Positions 7,261-15,835 are shown, counted from the stretch's first letter. The stretch: 39,469 nucleotides of DNA from Thermoplasmata archaeon (GCA_028864975.1 JAGWLG010000033.1:1-39469); one strand, 5' to 3'. The notes: generated from the sequence alone by a model not told the origin. Program-made: numbers and translations.

Positions 7261-7573
7261 CCAGGTCGAGGTCGTAAGCCGCATTCTGTTCCGACAGCAT
7301 TCGACTGCGCGCCCATCTCGGTGGTTGCGGGACCGAGCTCATGCCACGCTTTCGGGCTTGCTCCGGGGGAGACGGCCGTTTCACCACTTCCGCGGGGAAT
7401 CTCCTCGGCTGTCCCGATTCCTCGTACCCCGCGGCTGTGCCGTTTCTGCTCCGTAGCTCGGGCTCTCGCCCGGCGGGCTTGCGCCCACCCCCCTGGTCCC
7501 CGGAGTGCGGACTTTCCTCAGCGCCGGGTCCCTTGCGGGATACCGGTACCGTCAGCTGCCCACCTCCTCCTGG
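7261..7573 (-). ncRNA. rnpB: RNase P RNA (archaeal)
   Basis: The catalytic RNA that removes 5' leaders from tRNA precursors. On the minus strand it contains the universally conserved CR-I block GAGGAAAGTCCGCAC (around 7505-7519) and, near the 3' end, ACAGAATGCGGCTTAC (7274-7289), the CR-V/P4 partner. GGTGAAACGGC and CCGGAGCAAGCCC (about 7350-7385) match the P10/P11 region. The ends are set by helix P1: the first 15 bases (from 7573) pair with the last 15 (to 7261) apart from about three mismatches. The 313-base length is normal for archaea. The gene is divergent from the HisA-like gene, separated by about 90 bases. A clear TATA box was not found. Confidence 0.95.
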
Positions 7574-7662
7574 CGGAGCGAGGACCGGGCGGGGGCTCAT
7601 GAGGGTTCGCAGGGCGGAGCGAGAGGAACCTACTTGGGAAACCCCCGGTTCGGCGTCCACGC

Positions 7663-8415
7663 ATGCCCCGCCCCGAGGCCGCGCGAGGGACCCCTCTGGC
7701 CACGGCCACAGGGCCACGAAAGGGGGGGGATCTTCTCCTCTTCCCTAGCATCTTCCTGGAGCACGGGGCCATCGTCTTCCCGAAAGAGGGGGGGGAGGCA
7801 GGAGGAGAGGAGTACCAGGCTCTGATGGGTGTCTCGGGGGCCCCGGTCGACCTGTTCGACGCCGTGGACCACCTGCTGGCCCTCTACCATCGTATCTACG
7901 TCGTCGACGTCGAAGGTGTCCGGGAGGAACGGCCCCAGTTCGAGTACCTCCAGGAACTGACCAAGGGGCAGGAGGAGTGGGTCGATGCCGGTGCGCGGGA
8001 CTCGGACCAGGTCATGGATGTTCTCGTGGCGGGGGCCTCGAGGGCGGTGTTGAGCACTCCGACGCTCCGCAGCGCGCGGGAGATCGCCACATCGCTCAAG
8101 CTCACTTCCCAGGTGGCGTTGGAGATCGTCCACGACCACGGACGAGTGGCGGCGCACGACCGAGGCCTCGACAACGCCCCCGTAGAGGAACTGGCCAGCG
8201 AGGCCCGTGCGGCGGGGGTCTCCCACATCATCCTCTCGAGCGACGAGAGGACCGTCGACTGGTCGTTGGTCCGGCGTGTGGCCGAAGGGGGTCCCACGTT
8301 CGTCGGAGGCCGGTTCTTCACCGAATCGAGGAGCGAGCTCGCCTCGGCGGGTGCGCGCGGGGGCATATTCTCCGCCAAGGAGCTCTTGGAGCGATGGACG
8401 ACCTCCGGCTCGTAG
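7663..8415 (+). CDS. HisA/HisF-like TIM-barrel protein of unknown reaction
   Basis: A 250-residue protein resembling archaeal HisA paralogues: an internal strand IYVVDVEGVREERPQ (residues 78-92), WVDAGARDSDQVMDVL (106-121), AVLSTPTL (128-135), VALEIVHDHGRVAAHD (151-166) and a late phosphate-binding-like region GGPTFVGGRFF. True HisA has a catalytic Asp in an N-terminal AIDL-type strand; here the corresponding strand reads FPSIFLEHG with no Asp, so ProFAR isomerase activity is unlikely. The first 20 or so residues look disordered and the real start may be later, but no better ATG or GTG was seen. It overlaps the DUF2240 gene by 22 bases, so the two are probably co-translated. The family is likely; the function is unknown. 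Confidence 0.75.
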   Translation: MPRPEAARGTPLATATGPRKGGDLLLFPSIFLEHGAIVFPKEGGEAGGEEYQALMGVSGAPVDLFDAVDHLLALYHRIYVVDVEGVREERPQFEYLQELTKGQEEWVDAGARDSDQVMDVLVAGASRAVLSTPTLRSAREIATSLKLTSQVALEIVHDHGRVAAHDRGLDNAPVEELASEARAAGVSHIILSSDERTVDWSLVRRVAEGGPTFVGGRFFTESRSELASAGARGGIFSAKELLERWTTSGS

Positions 8416-8873
8416 TCACCCGGCTCTGGGACCTCCTGGGGCGCCGCCCGGTCTCCTCCAAGGAGCTCGTCGAGGCGCTCTACGCCCGGCTCCACTGGTT
8501 CCGCCCGAGCGAGGCGGAGGAGCTCGTCGCCGAGATGCAGCGGCAGGGGCTCTTCCAGCACGGCCCTTCAGAGGGGATGCTCGTGGCCTCTTCCGAGATC
8601 GAGGGCATCGTCGTGCCGATCACCTACCGACCTCCGCCGAACCTACGACCCTCGGCGGCGGCGGTCGCACGACCCGACCTCCTCGCGCGAATCTTGGAGA
8701 CGACGGCCGCCCGGTCGGAGGTGGGCATGGAAGCCCTGCGGGAGGAGACCCAGAAGCTGGCGGGAGAGCTCGGGGTCTGGCCCGAGGCCGCCGCGCTCCT
8801 CGTGGCCAGACGGCATGGCCTGGACCTCCCCGAGCTCCGGGAGGAGCTTGATCGGCGTCTGCGCGAAGGGTAG
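8394..8873 (+). CDS. DUF2240-family archaeal protein
   Basis: A 159-residue protein with the DUF2240 pattern: an N-terminal helical part (VSSKELVEALYARLHWF), an EAEELVAEMQRQGLFQ helix-turn like a winged helix, and the segment EGIVVPITYRPPPNLRPS, the family's GF/YxP-type strand. The C-terminal half is helical and charged. DUF2240 proteins are conserved in many archaea and have no assigned role. The start ATG at 8394 lies inside the end of the HisA-like gene and has GGAG about 4 bases upstream. The longer in-frame extension (from 7977) is just the shadow of the upstream gene. Confidence 0.8.
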   Translation: MDDLRLVVTRLWDLLGRRPVSSKELVEALYARLHWFRPSEAEELVAEMQRQGLFQHGPSEGMLVASSEIEGIVVPITYRPPPNLRPSAAAVARPDLLARILETTAARSEVGMEALREETQKLAGELGVWPEAAALLVARRHGLDLPELREELDRRLREG

Positions 8874-8931
8874 GAGACCGCGCCTTTCCGCGGGAGAGGC
8901 TCCCCCCGAAGAGCCACAAGAGAAGGCGACA

Positions 8932-8939
8932 GCTTTACC
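8932..8939 (+). promoter_or_regulatory. possible TATA-like box of the C/D box sRNA
   Basis: CTTTACCC lies about 23-30 bases before the first base of the sRNA terminal stem at 8962, a distance compatible with its own promoter. Weak sequence match. Confidence 0.3.
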
Positions 8940-8961
8940 CTTCGCCGGCGGATGGTGCGGC

Positions 8962-9022
8962 CGCCAGATGATGAGGCCTAGAACCAGCTGAACGCTGATG
9001 AATGATGGGCGAGCTGATGGCG
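8962..9022 (+). ncRNA. C/D box guide sRNA (2'-O-methylation guide)
   Basis: All elements of an archaeal C/D sRNA occur in order within 61 bases. Terminal stem CGCCA (8962-8966)/TGGCG (9018-9022); box C ATGATGA (8968-8974); a 13-base guide; box D' CTGA (8988-8991); a 3-4 base spacer; box C' TGATGA (8996-9001); a 12-base guide (9002-9013); box D CTGA (9014-9017). Such RNAs bind L7Ae, Nop5 and fibrillarin and direct methylation of the target base opposite the fifth guide base before box D or D'. By that rule the D guide would modify the C in CUCG-C-CCAU and the D' guide the second U-side base in CUGG-U-UCUAG. I could not assign these targets to rRNA or tRNA by eye. Confidence 0.8.
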
Positions 9023-9069
9023 TGAGCCCCCCGGGAGGCGTTCCTGGAGGGGAATCTCCTCGAGGGAAG

Positions 9070-9077
9070 GATTAACC
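9070..9077 (+). promoter_or_regulatory. TATA-like box of the DUF5678 gene
   Basis: GATTAACC lies 23-30 bases before the ATG at 9100, in otherwise GC-rich DNA. It would drive the two-gene DUF5678/retropepsin unit. Confidence 0.4.
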
Positions 9078-9099
9078 TCCTGGAGGTCCATAGAGGGGC

Positions 9100-9333
9100 A
9101 TGAGCCCTTCTCGCCGCCAGAGGTTCCTCCCGATCGACTTCCGGATGGAGGAACACCGAGGTGAGTGGATCGTCCTGGTCAACGACTGCGTCGTGGAGAC
9201 CGGGACGGACCTCTGCACCTGCCTCGCGCGGACCCGCGAGAAGCATCCGCGGGAGGAGCCGTTCGTGATGAAGGTCCTCCCTCGGGGGGGGGCGCCGCGG
9301 CTGCGCCCTCCGCACCCACCCCGTCGCCGATGA
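9100..9333 (+). CDS. DUF5678-like small protein
   Basis: A 77-residue protein. The core GEWIVLVNDCVVETGTDL followed by a helix and EEPFVMKVLP matches the DUF5678 pattern (a short beta-hairpin, helix, strand unit of unknown function). The last dozen residues are Pro/Arg-rich. It is followed 13 bases later by a retropepsin-like aspartyl protease gene; DUF5678 and retropepsin-like genes sit side by side in many prokaryotic genomes, so the two probably act together. Start supported by GAGGGG just before the ATG. Confidence 0.75.
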   Translation: MSPSRRQRFLPIDFRMEEHRGEWIVLVNDCVVETGTDLCTCLARTREKHPREEPFVMKVLPRGGAPRLRPPHPPRRR

Positions 9334-9346
9334 GGGGTAGGGAAGG

Positions 9347-9814
9347 ATGGCGCCGAAGCGCGCGCGTCGAGCGCGCCGGAGACCCGAACCGGGACGGTAC
9401 ATCCAAGACTACCTGCTCTTCACGCTGGACCGCCGTCGTGTGGCCTTCCCCTTGCTCCACGTCCGGTTGAGGGGCCGCAAGGGAACCCTCCGGACGGTCG
9501 CGCTCACGGACTCGGGAGCGACGAGCTCCTTCGTCCCCGTGGAGATCGCCGAGGAGGTGGGTCTCCGCCTGACCCCCGGTCCGACCGCGGGAGGGGGAGG
9601 AGGGGACTTCTCCACCTACGACGGACATCTGTCCCTCGAGGTCCTGCACCGGGGGCGGGTGATCCACCGGTTCCCCCACCTCCCCGTCTCGGTCCCTCGA
9701 GAGCCTGGCCGCATCCCCTACGTCGTGCTGGGACGCGATTCGATCTTCCAAGCGTTCTCCCTGACGTTCGAGGAGAGGAAGGGACGGCTCGTCCTGAAGC
9801 GGGCCGATCGATAG
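9347..9814 (+). CDS. retropepsin-like aspartyl protease
   Basis: A 155-residue single-domain aspartyl protease of the retropepsin type, which would work as a homodimer with one Asp from each chain. The active-site loop is ALTDSGATSSFVP (about residues 50-62, DSGA rather than DTGA). The later hydrophobic GRIPYVVLGRDSIFQ segment is the conserved psi-loop/ILGxD element of the family, with D at the usual place. There is no signal peptide, so it acts in the cytoplasm. GGGTAGGGAAGG immediately before the ATG is a strong ribosome site. Pairs with the DUF5678 gene upstream. The substrate is unknown. Confidence 0.85.
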   Translation: MAPKRARRARRRPEPGRYIQDYLLFTLDRRRVAFPLLHVRLRGRKGTLRTVALTDSGATSSFVPVEIAEEVGLRLTPGPTAGGGGGDFSTYDGHLSLEVLHRGRVIHRFPHLPVSVPREPGRIPYVVLGRDSIFQAFSLTFEERKGRLVLKRADR

Positions 9815-9837
9815 GCTCGGGAGCCCGGGGTGGCGCT

Positions 9838-12800
9838 CTACGAGCTCGGCGCGGCGGCGGAAAGGTCGTCGACGCGCTTCTTCGCTTCCTGCACGCCTTC
9901 GGCGTTCCCCAGGCTCTCCGCCGCCGAGAGCACCCGTCGGGCGACCTCGAGGGCCCGCTCTCGGTCGCCGTGCTTTTCGAGTAGCTCCGAGTAGGTCTTG
10001 AGCGCGTTCGTGGCCTGCAGGGCCCCCTCGAAGAGACCTTCCCGGTCCATCGCCTCGAACTCCTTCAGCGCACCCGGAAGGTCGCCGGATCGTCCGAGGA
10101 TCTCGGCGCGGAGCCCCCGGCAGTCGCGCACGTCGTCGGGTCGCTCCGTCCGCAGGGCATCCTTGAGCGAGATCTCCGCCCATCGGAGCGCTTCCTCGGT
10201 GTGGTCGCGGCGGAGCTCCACCCGGGCCATGATGAACGAACCGGAACAGGAGATCCTGGGGAGGGCGAACTTCCTACCCACGTCATAGAGGTGGAGTCCC
10301 GCGGGCTCCGCCCTGTCAAGCTCGCCCAAGGCGAGCAGGATCGCGGCCGCGTTGTACTCGTCGATGGCGGCCGCGCTCATCATGCCCGCACGCGAGAAGA
10401 GCTCCGAGGCCTCTTCGGCGTAGCGGGCCGCGAGCCGGGGGTCCCCCGTGTGGGCCGTGACCATCCCGCGCGCGTGGCGGGCTTGCGCGAGGGCCTCCCC
10501 GTCCCCCGCGGCGACGCGGTCGGCCTCCTCGAGCACCTCCCGCGCCCGGTCCGGTCGACCGAGCTGCACCTCCGAATAGACGATATCGGTCAGGGCGCGG
10601 AAGAGTACCTCGTGGTCGACCTCCGCTCGGGGGGCGTTGGCGACCTGCTCGAGGAACTTGAGCGCCTCCGCCCAGCGGGATCGGGTGAAGAGCAGGAACC
10701 CTCGGAGCATGAGGATCCCGTTCGCGAGCCGGGGAGACGGGGGAGGGCGCTCCCCCGCCTCCATCTCCTGGACCAACCGCTCGACGACCGGACGCACCTC
10801 CCCCGCGCCGTACTGGTCGAGGGCTCGGGCCTTGCTGTACTCGACCTCCCACCAGCTCTCGGGGTCGAGGTCCCCGGGGGCGGAGAGCCCTTCGAGGAAG
10901 CGGAAGGCCGCTCGGGCCCCTCCCGCTTTGGCCAAGCGACGTGCCCGCTGGGCCTCCTCCTGCACCTCGGCGGGGGCGGGACGGCGACCGGAGGAGCGGA
11001 GCAGCTCGTGGAGCCACCCCAGGTAGACCCCCGCCGCTTCGGGGGCGAGGCGCGCGGTGGAGAGGTCGAAGGCCCGCCGGACCCACGCCGCGCCCCGCAC
11101 GAGGTCCTGAGCGTCGTGCGCAAGACGGGCAAGCGTCTCCACTTCTTCGGGGCGATGGGCCTCCCACCAGTCGAGTAGCGAGAGGGCTTGTGGACGGAGC
11201 CGCTCCGAGGGGATCTCGGAGCGTACGACCTCCCAGACGAGAGGGTGCGCGAAGGTCCACCCGGCCTCGGGCGAGCCGACAGCCGTGGAGGGCTCCAACA
11301 ACCGCTCCCTCACCTCAAGGTCGTGGACGATCTTTCGCGCCTCCTCTAGGGAGATCCCCCGAACGCTGGCCACTGGCTCGAGCGGGAACTCGCTCCCCGC
11401 GACGGCCGCGACATCGAGGAACGAGCGCAGCTCGGGAGCGAGCTGCGTGAGACGGCGGTGCGTCAGGCGTTGGAGGCTGGTCGGGACACGGTCGATCGGC
11501 CCCGAGCTTACAGTGCCTCGGGCCCACGCGAACCCTTCCGGGGTCGATTCGAACCCCCCCTCGGATCGGATCTGGAGCAGGGTCTCCCGGAGGAAGTAGG
11601 GGTTCCCTTTCGTCCTCCGCAGGAGCGAGGAGAGCTCGGCCCCCTCGCGGACGATCGGCGCGCCAAGGACCTGCGAGGCGAGCTCGTACGCCTCAGGCTC
11701 CTCGAAGGGATGCAGGGGGAGGCGCTGGAGGAGCCCCTCTCCCTCGAGGGCCTCCACACGCTCCCGGACCGAGGTCCCCTCCTCCTCCGACGAGGAGGGC
11801 AGCTCCTCCTCTCGCGCCCCCCCCACGATCACGACCGGTAGGTCGCGGGCATTCCGGCACAGGAACTGCAGGGCGAGGCCAGAGAGGGCATCGATCCAGT
11901 GAAGGTCGTCGACGACGAGCAGGACCGGGGCCCGCTGGGAGAAGGCCTGGAGGAGACCCAAGTATCGCAGCAGGGTCTGGGCCGGAGGCTCCGAAGCTCC
12001 CGGGGCAAGCGGGGAGTCCCCCGCAGGGTCTGAGCTCGAGGGTGACGGTGTGCTCCGGACGACCTCGGAGTCGGATTCGAGAAGGGAGATCTCGCGGCGG
12101 TCGAAGGTGGAGGGACGAACCGCGACCAAGAGGTGTCCGCCCTGCTCTTGGGCCACGTCGCGCAGGAACTGGAGGAGGCGTAGGACCGGGGGAAAGCCGT
12201 TCTGGCTGGTGAGATACTCCAGGCCCTCGAGCGCGACCAGGCTCCCCGGGCGAGTACGGAAGTGGCGGACGATGACCTCCCCCAGGGCGTCCAGGTTCCC
12301 CGGGGAGATGCGGCCCTCGCCCTCGAGGCGGGTGATCCAGACCGAGGCGGCCCCCTCGGGGAGGGCCCTCGAGCGCTCCGCGGCTCCGCTGGGGTTTTCG
12401 CGGGAGACGAGCAGCAACCTCGAAGATGGGGGGAGCTCCCGCAGGGCCTCGCGGAAGCGGAGAGGGCGCTCCTCTTCGAAGAGCAGGCAGGAAGGCCACG
12501 GGGGCGGGGGCAGCCCTCGGGGTCGCGAGGTCGCGTCGGCTTCTCGCTCTTCGACGTGAGAACGGCGGAACACCTGTTGGAAGGCGAAGAAGGGCCCGAC
12601 CGCCTCCTTGAGCCCATTCCCCCAGAGGACCTGGAACCCCTCGCGACGGGCCTCATCTTCCAGGGAGCGGAGGACCCTGGTCTTGCCCATGCCGCCAGGT
12701 CCTACCACGAGCCAGGCCGATCCCTGGCCGCGACGGCCCCGGACGAGCGCGGCCCGAAGCCGCTCGAGCTCCTGCGACCGGCCGACGAGCGCCGATGCGA

Positions 12801-12843
12801 GCGCCGAGGAGGACGCCAAAGGAGGAGTGGAGGGGGGAGACAT
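9838..12843 (-). CDS. STAND-type ATPase with inserted DUF835 domain and TPR-like C-terminus
   Basis: A 1,001-residue putative signalling ATPase. Walker A is GPGGMGKT (residues 48-55) and the post-Walker A segment GNGLKEAVGPFFAFQQVFRR fits MalT/AfsR-like ATPases. About 200 residues are then inserted, containing a DUF835 domain (about 141-255: LLLVSREN, VWITRLEGEG, SLVALEGLEYLTSQNGF, LRLLQFLRDVAQEQ). Only after it come Walker B VLLVVDD and LHWID (307-317). A winged-helix-like part and repeated helical pairs (TPR-like, from about residue 560) form the rest. Such proteins act as ATP-switched scaffolds. The start ATG at 12843 is chosen because the open frame upstream runs into the divergent hppA promoter and gene. 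A paralogue with the same architecture lies at 19659-22769. The trigger and output are unknown. Confidence 0.85.
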   Translation of the reverse strand: MSPPSTPPLASSSALASALVGRSQELERLRAALVRGRRGQGSAWLVVGPGGMGKTRVLRSLEDEARREGFQVLWGNGLKEAVGPFFAFQQVFRRSHVEEREADATSRPRGLPPPPWPSCLLFEEERPLRFREALRELPPSSRLLLVSRENPSGAAERSRALPEGAASVWITRLEGEGRISPGNLDALGEVIVRHFRTRPGSLVALEGLEYLTSQNGFPPVLRLLQFLRDVAQEQGGHLLVAVRPSTFDRREISLLESDSEVVRSTPSPSSSDPAGDSPLAPGASEPPAQTLLRYLGLLQAFSQRAPVLLVVDDLHWIDALSGLALQFLCRNARDLPVVIVGGAREEELPSSSEEEGTSVRERVEALEGEGLLQRLPLHPFEEPEAYELASQVLGAPIVREGAELSSLLRRTKGNPYFLRETLLQIRSEGGFESTPEGFAWARGTVSSGPIDRVPTSLQRLTHRRLTQLAPELRSFLDVAAVAGSEFPLEPVASVRGISLEEARKIVHDLEVRERLLEPSTAVGSPEAGWTFAHPLVWEVVRSEIPSERLRPQALSLLDWWEAHRPEEVETLARLAHDAQDLVRGAAWVRRAFDLSTARLAPEAAGVYLGWLHELLRSSGRRPAPAEVQEEAQRARRLAKAGGARAAFRFLEGLSAPGDLDPESWWEVEYSKARALDQYGAGEVRPVVERLVQEMEAGERPPPSPRLANGILMLRGFLLFTRSRWAEALKFLEQVANAPRAEVDHEVLFRALTDIVYSEVQLGRPDRAREVLEEADRVAAGDGEALAQARHARGMVTAHTGDPRLAARYAEEASELFSRAGMMSAAAIDEYNAAAILLALGELDRAEPAGLHLYDVGRKFALPRISCSGSFIMARVELRRDHTEEALRWAEISLKDALRTERPDDVRDCRGLRAEILGRSGDLPGALKEFEAMDREGLFEGALQATNALKTYSELLEKHGDRERALEVARRVLSAAESLGNAEGVQEAKKRVDDLSAAAPSS

Positions 12844-12992
12844 GAGCCGGCTCCGGGGGAGGGAAGTAGGGCCCCCCCACCATGTACGTAGCGGAAGGCC
12901 CAAGGGGCTCGCCCCACGTCGCCCCGTACGACCCGAAGAAGGCCCCGGGCGCCGTCTCCGCAGGTCGAGCGCCCTCCCCCCTCCGCGAGGTC

Positions 12993-13000
12993 TTTTATAA
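12993..13000 (+). promoter_or_regulatory. TATA box of hppA
   Basis: TTTTATAA is the best TATA match in the window and lies about 40 bases before the TTG start of the pyrophosphatase. Transcription would begin near 13023-13027, leaving a leader of about 15 bases that includes GGGGGAA. Confidence 0.6.
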
Positions 13001-13039
13001 GGGGGTCCGTCCGCCCCGCGAGCAACGGGGGAATCGTCT

Positions 13040-15154
13040 TTGAACACCCAGACCACCGCCGAGATCCTCGTCGTAGTCTCTGCCATCCTTGCCCTGGGCT
13101 ACGCCGGGCTGCGCTCGATGTGGGTCCTGCGAGCGAAGGACGGGGACGAGAAGATGCGTTCCATCTCGGCCGCCGTCCGCGAGGGGGCCGAGGCCTTCCT
13201 TGTACGTGAGTACCGGACCGTGGCCATCGTAGGGGCGGTCCTGGCGGTCCTGATCGCCGGTGGGCTCTACACCCCCAAGGACCCGGCGTTCAGTCTCCAT
13301 CTTGCCCTCGGGTTCGTCGTGGGGGCCGCGGGGAGCGCCCTCGCGGGGTACGTAGGGATGTACGTGTCCGTTCGGGCGAACGTCCGGACCGCGGAGGTGG
13401 CCAAGGGCGGGAAGCTCGACCCCGCTATGCGCTTCGCCTTCCACGCGGGGTCGGTGACCGGGCTCTCGGTGGCCGGGTTCGCCCTGCTTGGGCTCATCGG
13501 GTTCTACGTCGGCTTCGGCGGGAACATCGACGAGATGGTCGGGTTCATCTTCGGGGCCTCGCTGATGAGCCTCTTCGCGAGGGTCGGGGGCGGGATCTAC
13601 ACCAAGGGGGCGGACGTTGGGGCCGACCTCGTGGGGAAGGTCGAGGCCGGGATCCCCGAGGACGACCCCCGCAATCCCGCGGTCATCGCGGACAACGTGG
13701 GGGACAACGTCGGGGATTGCGCCGGCATGGCGGCGGACCTGTTCGAGACCTACGTCGTGACGGCGGTCTCCACGATGCTCCTCGCCTACCTGTTCGACAC
13801 GACGTTGCCCTCGTTCAAGATCACACTTCCGAACGCGGTCATCTTCCCGCTGGTCATCGGGGCCTGGGCAATCGTGGCGACGATCATCGGGTTCCCCTTC
13901 GTGCGCCTCTCCGAAGGGAACACGAAGATCATGAGCGCGCTCTACAAGGGCATGTTCGCCACCACGGGGGCGGGCATCGTCGGCCTTGCGGGGCTCTCGT
14001 ACTGGCTGATGGGCTCCGAATGGGTCCCGGTCTTCGTCGCGAGCACGATGGGGCTCATCGTGATGGTCGTGATCATCTTCTCGACGGACTTCTACACGGG
14101 GACCTATCGCCCGGTGAAGTCGATCGCCAAGGCTGCCGAGAGCGGCCCTGGGCCCGTCGTCATCGAAGGGATGGCGGTGGGGCTGGAGTCGACGCTCATC
14201 CCGGCGGTGAGCATCATCGCGGGGACGCTCGTCGCCTTCGGGGTCATGGTCCTTGCGAACCCCGGGCCGAACTGGGCCCAGTTCGGGCTCTACGGCATCG
14301 GGCTCGCGGCCGCGAGCATGCTCTCCGCGACCGGGATGATCATCTCCATCGACGCGTTCGGTCCGATCACGGACAATGCAGGAGGGATCGCCGAGATGGC
14401 GAACCTTCCCAAAGAGGCCCGGGAGATCACTGACCCTCTCGACGCCGTAGGGAACACCACCAAGGCCGTCACCAAGGGGTACGCGGTGGGCTCGGCGGCG
14501 CTCGCTGCCTTGGTCCTCTTCGCGGCCTACACCCAGGCGGGGGCCGCCCTCGACCCCTCGATCTTCAGCGGGAGTGCGTTGGCGATCTACAGCCCCCAGG
14601 TGGTCGTGGGTCTCATCATCGGCGCGACCCTGCCGTTCTTCTTCACCGCGTTCCTCATGCGCGCCGTGGGGACGGCCGCGCAGGCGGTGGTCCAGGAGGT
14701 CCGGCGCCAGTTCCGCGAGATCAAGGGGATCATGGAGGGGACGGGGAAGCCCGAGTACGGGAAGTGCGTCGACCTCGTCACCAAGACCGCGCTCCACGAG
14801 CTGATGCCTCCCGCGGTCATCGGGGTCGTGACCCCCATCCTGGTGGGCATGTTGCTAGGCCCCGTCGCCCTGGGCGGGCTCTTGATCGGCGTCATCCTCT
14901 CCGGCCTCCCGCTCGCCATCTTCATGACCACGGGAGGCGGCGCCTGGGACAATGGGAAGAAGTACATCGAGCTCCAGGGACGCAAGAAGACCGACGCGCA
15001 CAGAGCGGCGGTCGTGGGCGACACCGTCGGGGACGCGACCAAGGACACGGCCGGGCCGGCGATCAACCCGCTCATCAAGGTGGTCAACACGATCTCGATC
15101 CTGTTCATCACGGTCATCGTGCAGTACAATCTGCCGCACCTGCTCGGTTACTGA
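13040..15154 (+). CDS. hppA: membrane-bound proton-translocating pyrophosphatase, K+-independent type
   Basis: A 704-residue integral membrane enzyme with about 16 transmembrane helices that couples PPi hydrolysis to ion export. The substrate signature [20 protein letters not shown] occupies 192-211, followed by [19 protein letters not shown] (218-235) and a late [14 protein letters not shown] motif, all supplying Mg-PPi ligands. In [20 protein letters not shown] the lysine (K475) marks the K+-independent, proton-pumping class; K+-dependent enzymes have Ala there. Translation starts at TTG 13040, with GGGGGAA just upstream; no better ATG is in frame. The gene diverges from the STAND ATPase gene, sharing a 196-base intergenic region. 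A 600-codon open frame on the opposite strand is only a shadow. Confidence 0.97.
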   Translation: MNTQTTAEILVVVSAILALGYAGLRSMWVLRAKDGDEKMRSISAAVREGAEAFLVREYRTVAIVGAVLAVLIAGGLYTPKDPAFSLHLALGFVVGAAGSALAGYVGMYVSVRANVRTAEVAKGGKLDPAMRFAFHAGSVTGLSVAGFALLGLIGFYVGFGGNIDEMVGFIFGASLMSLFARVGGGIYTKGADVGADLVGKVEAGIPEDDPRNPAVIADNVGDNVGDCAGMAADLFETYVVTAVSTMLLAYLFDTTLPSFKITLPNAVIFPLVIGAWAIVATIIGFPFVRLSEGNTKIMSALYKGMFATTGAGIVGLAGLSYWLMGSEWVPVFVASTMGLIVMVVIIFSTDFYTGTYRPVKSIAKAAESGPGPVVIEGMAVGLESTLIPAVSIIAGTLVAFGVMVLANPGPNWAQFGLYGIGLAAASMLSATGMIISIDAFGPITDNAGGIAEMANLPKEAREITDPLDAVGNTTKAVTKGYAVGSAALAALVLFAAYTQAGAALDPSIFSGSALAIYSPQVVVGLIIGATLPFFFTAFLMRAVGTAAQAVVQEVRRQFREIKGIMEGTGKPEYGKCVDLVTKTALHELMPPAVIGVVTPILVGMLLGPVALGGLLIGVILSGLPLAIFMTTGGGAWDNGKKYIELQGRKKTDAHRAAVVGDTVGDATKDTAGPAINPLIKVVNTISILFITVIVQYNLPHLLGY

Positions 15155-15343
15155 GGGGCCAGTCCCTCCCCCGCGGGGGATCGCTCGCCCACCCTGTCTC
15201 GCGAGAAGGACCTTCTCGTGCACGGCGGCCCCCCCGACCCCAGGGGGCCGACTGGAGTCGGGGTCGGAACCTTCGAGCCCCTCACGGAGCAGAGCTCCTC
15301 TGGGCGCCTGGAGACGGGTCCCCCTCCGCGTTCGAAGCTGAGC

Positions 15344-15742
15344 TCACTCCTCTTGCATCAGGAGGATCTCGTTCCCATCGGGGTCGCGGATCATCGCGTC
15401 CCAGACCCCCCAGGGCTGTTTCGTCGGTTCGTGGACGAACTCCACGCCGCGCTCCTTCAACTTCGCGCACTCGGTCTTCAGGTCGCCGTCCACCATCACG
15501 AGGATTCCCGTGTTCCCGGGCTCGAGAGGGAGACCTCCGATCTCCGACCCGAGGCAGAGATGGATGGCACCGCCACGACCCTTCCGACCCACGGTGACCC
15601 AGTGTCCCCCCTCCTCTTGGAGAACGGAGAACCCGAGCTTGTCGGTGTACCACTTCTTCGATCTCTCTCGGTCCGCGACCATCACGGCCACGCTCGCCAT
15701 CCACGGTCCCATCGACCCTGTCGGTCCCTTCTTTGGCGGCAT
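15344..15742 (-). CDS. VOC-superfamily (glyoxalase/dioxygenase fold) protein
   Basis: A 132-residue protein with one full VOC module made of two beta-alpha-beta3 units: SVAVMVADRERSKKWYTDKL (about 17-36) opening the first, GAIHLCLGSEIG with a histidine at the usual metal position, and RDPDGNEILLMQEE at the end with the terminal glutamate region. The first strand lacks the common His/Gln metal ligand (AVMV), so the metal site may be incomplete or the protein a binding or resistance type. Close in pattern to the DUF-like glyoxalases annotated as extradiol dioxygenase or bleomycin-resistance proteins. GAGGAG lies 12 bases before the ATG. Single gene, convergent with hppA. Confidence 0.85.
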   Translation of the reverse strand: MPPKKGPTGSMGPWMASVAVMVADRERSKKWYTDKLGFSVLQEEGGHWVTVGRKGRGGAIHLCLGSEIGGLPLEPGNTGILVMVDGDLKTECAKLKERGVEFVHEPTKQPWGVWDAMIRDPDGNEILLMQEE

Positions 15743-15835
15743 CCTCTTCGCGCTCCTCGGGTGGGGCCCGGAATTCTCCCTCGTTCTTGAAGATGGGGAG
15801 GAGGGCGCGGTCGGTCCGTCTCGGGACCGCCGTGC

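Noticed and set aside
6911..7717. A 268-codon minus-strand open frame
   Set aside because: It runs through the whole RNase P RNA, whose conserved blocks and P1 pairing explain the sequence better.
12844..13086. Extended N-terminus of the first STAND ATPase
   Set aside because: The 81 extra codons would cross the hppA TATA box and start, and are Arg/Pro/Gly-rich; the ATG at 12843 precedes the conserved part directly.
12995..14797. A 600-codon open frame antisense to the membrane pyrophosphatase
   Set aside because: It mirrors the codon-position composition of hppA; the translation is Asp/Arg/His/Gly-rich with no domain, while hppA matches its family end to end.
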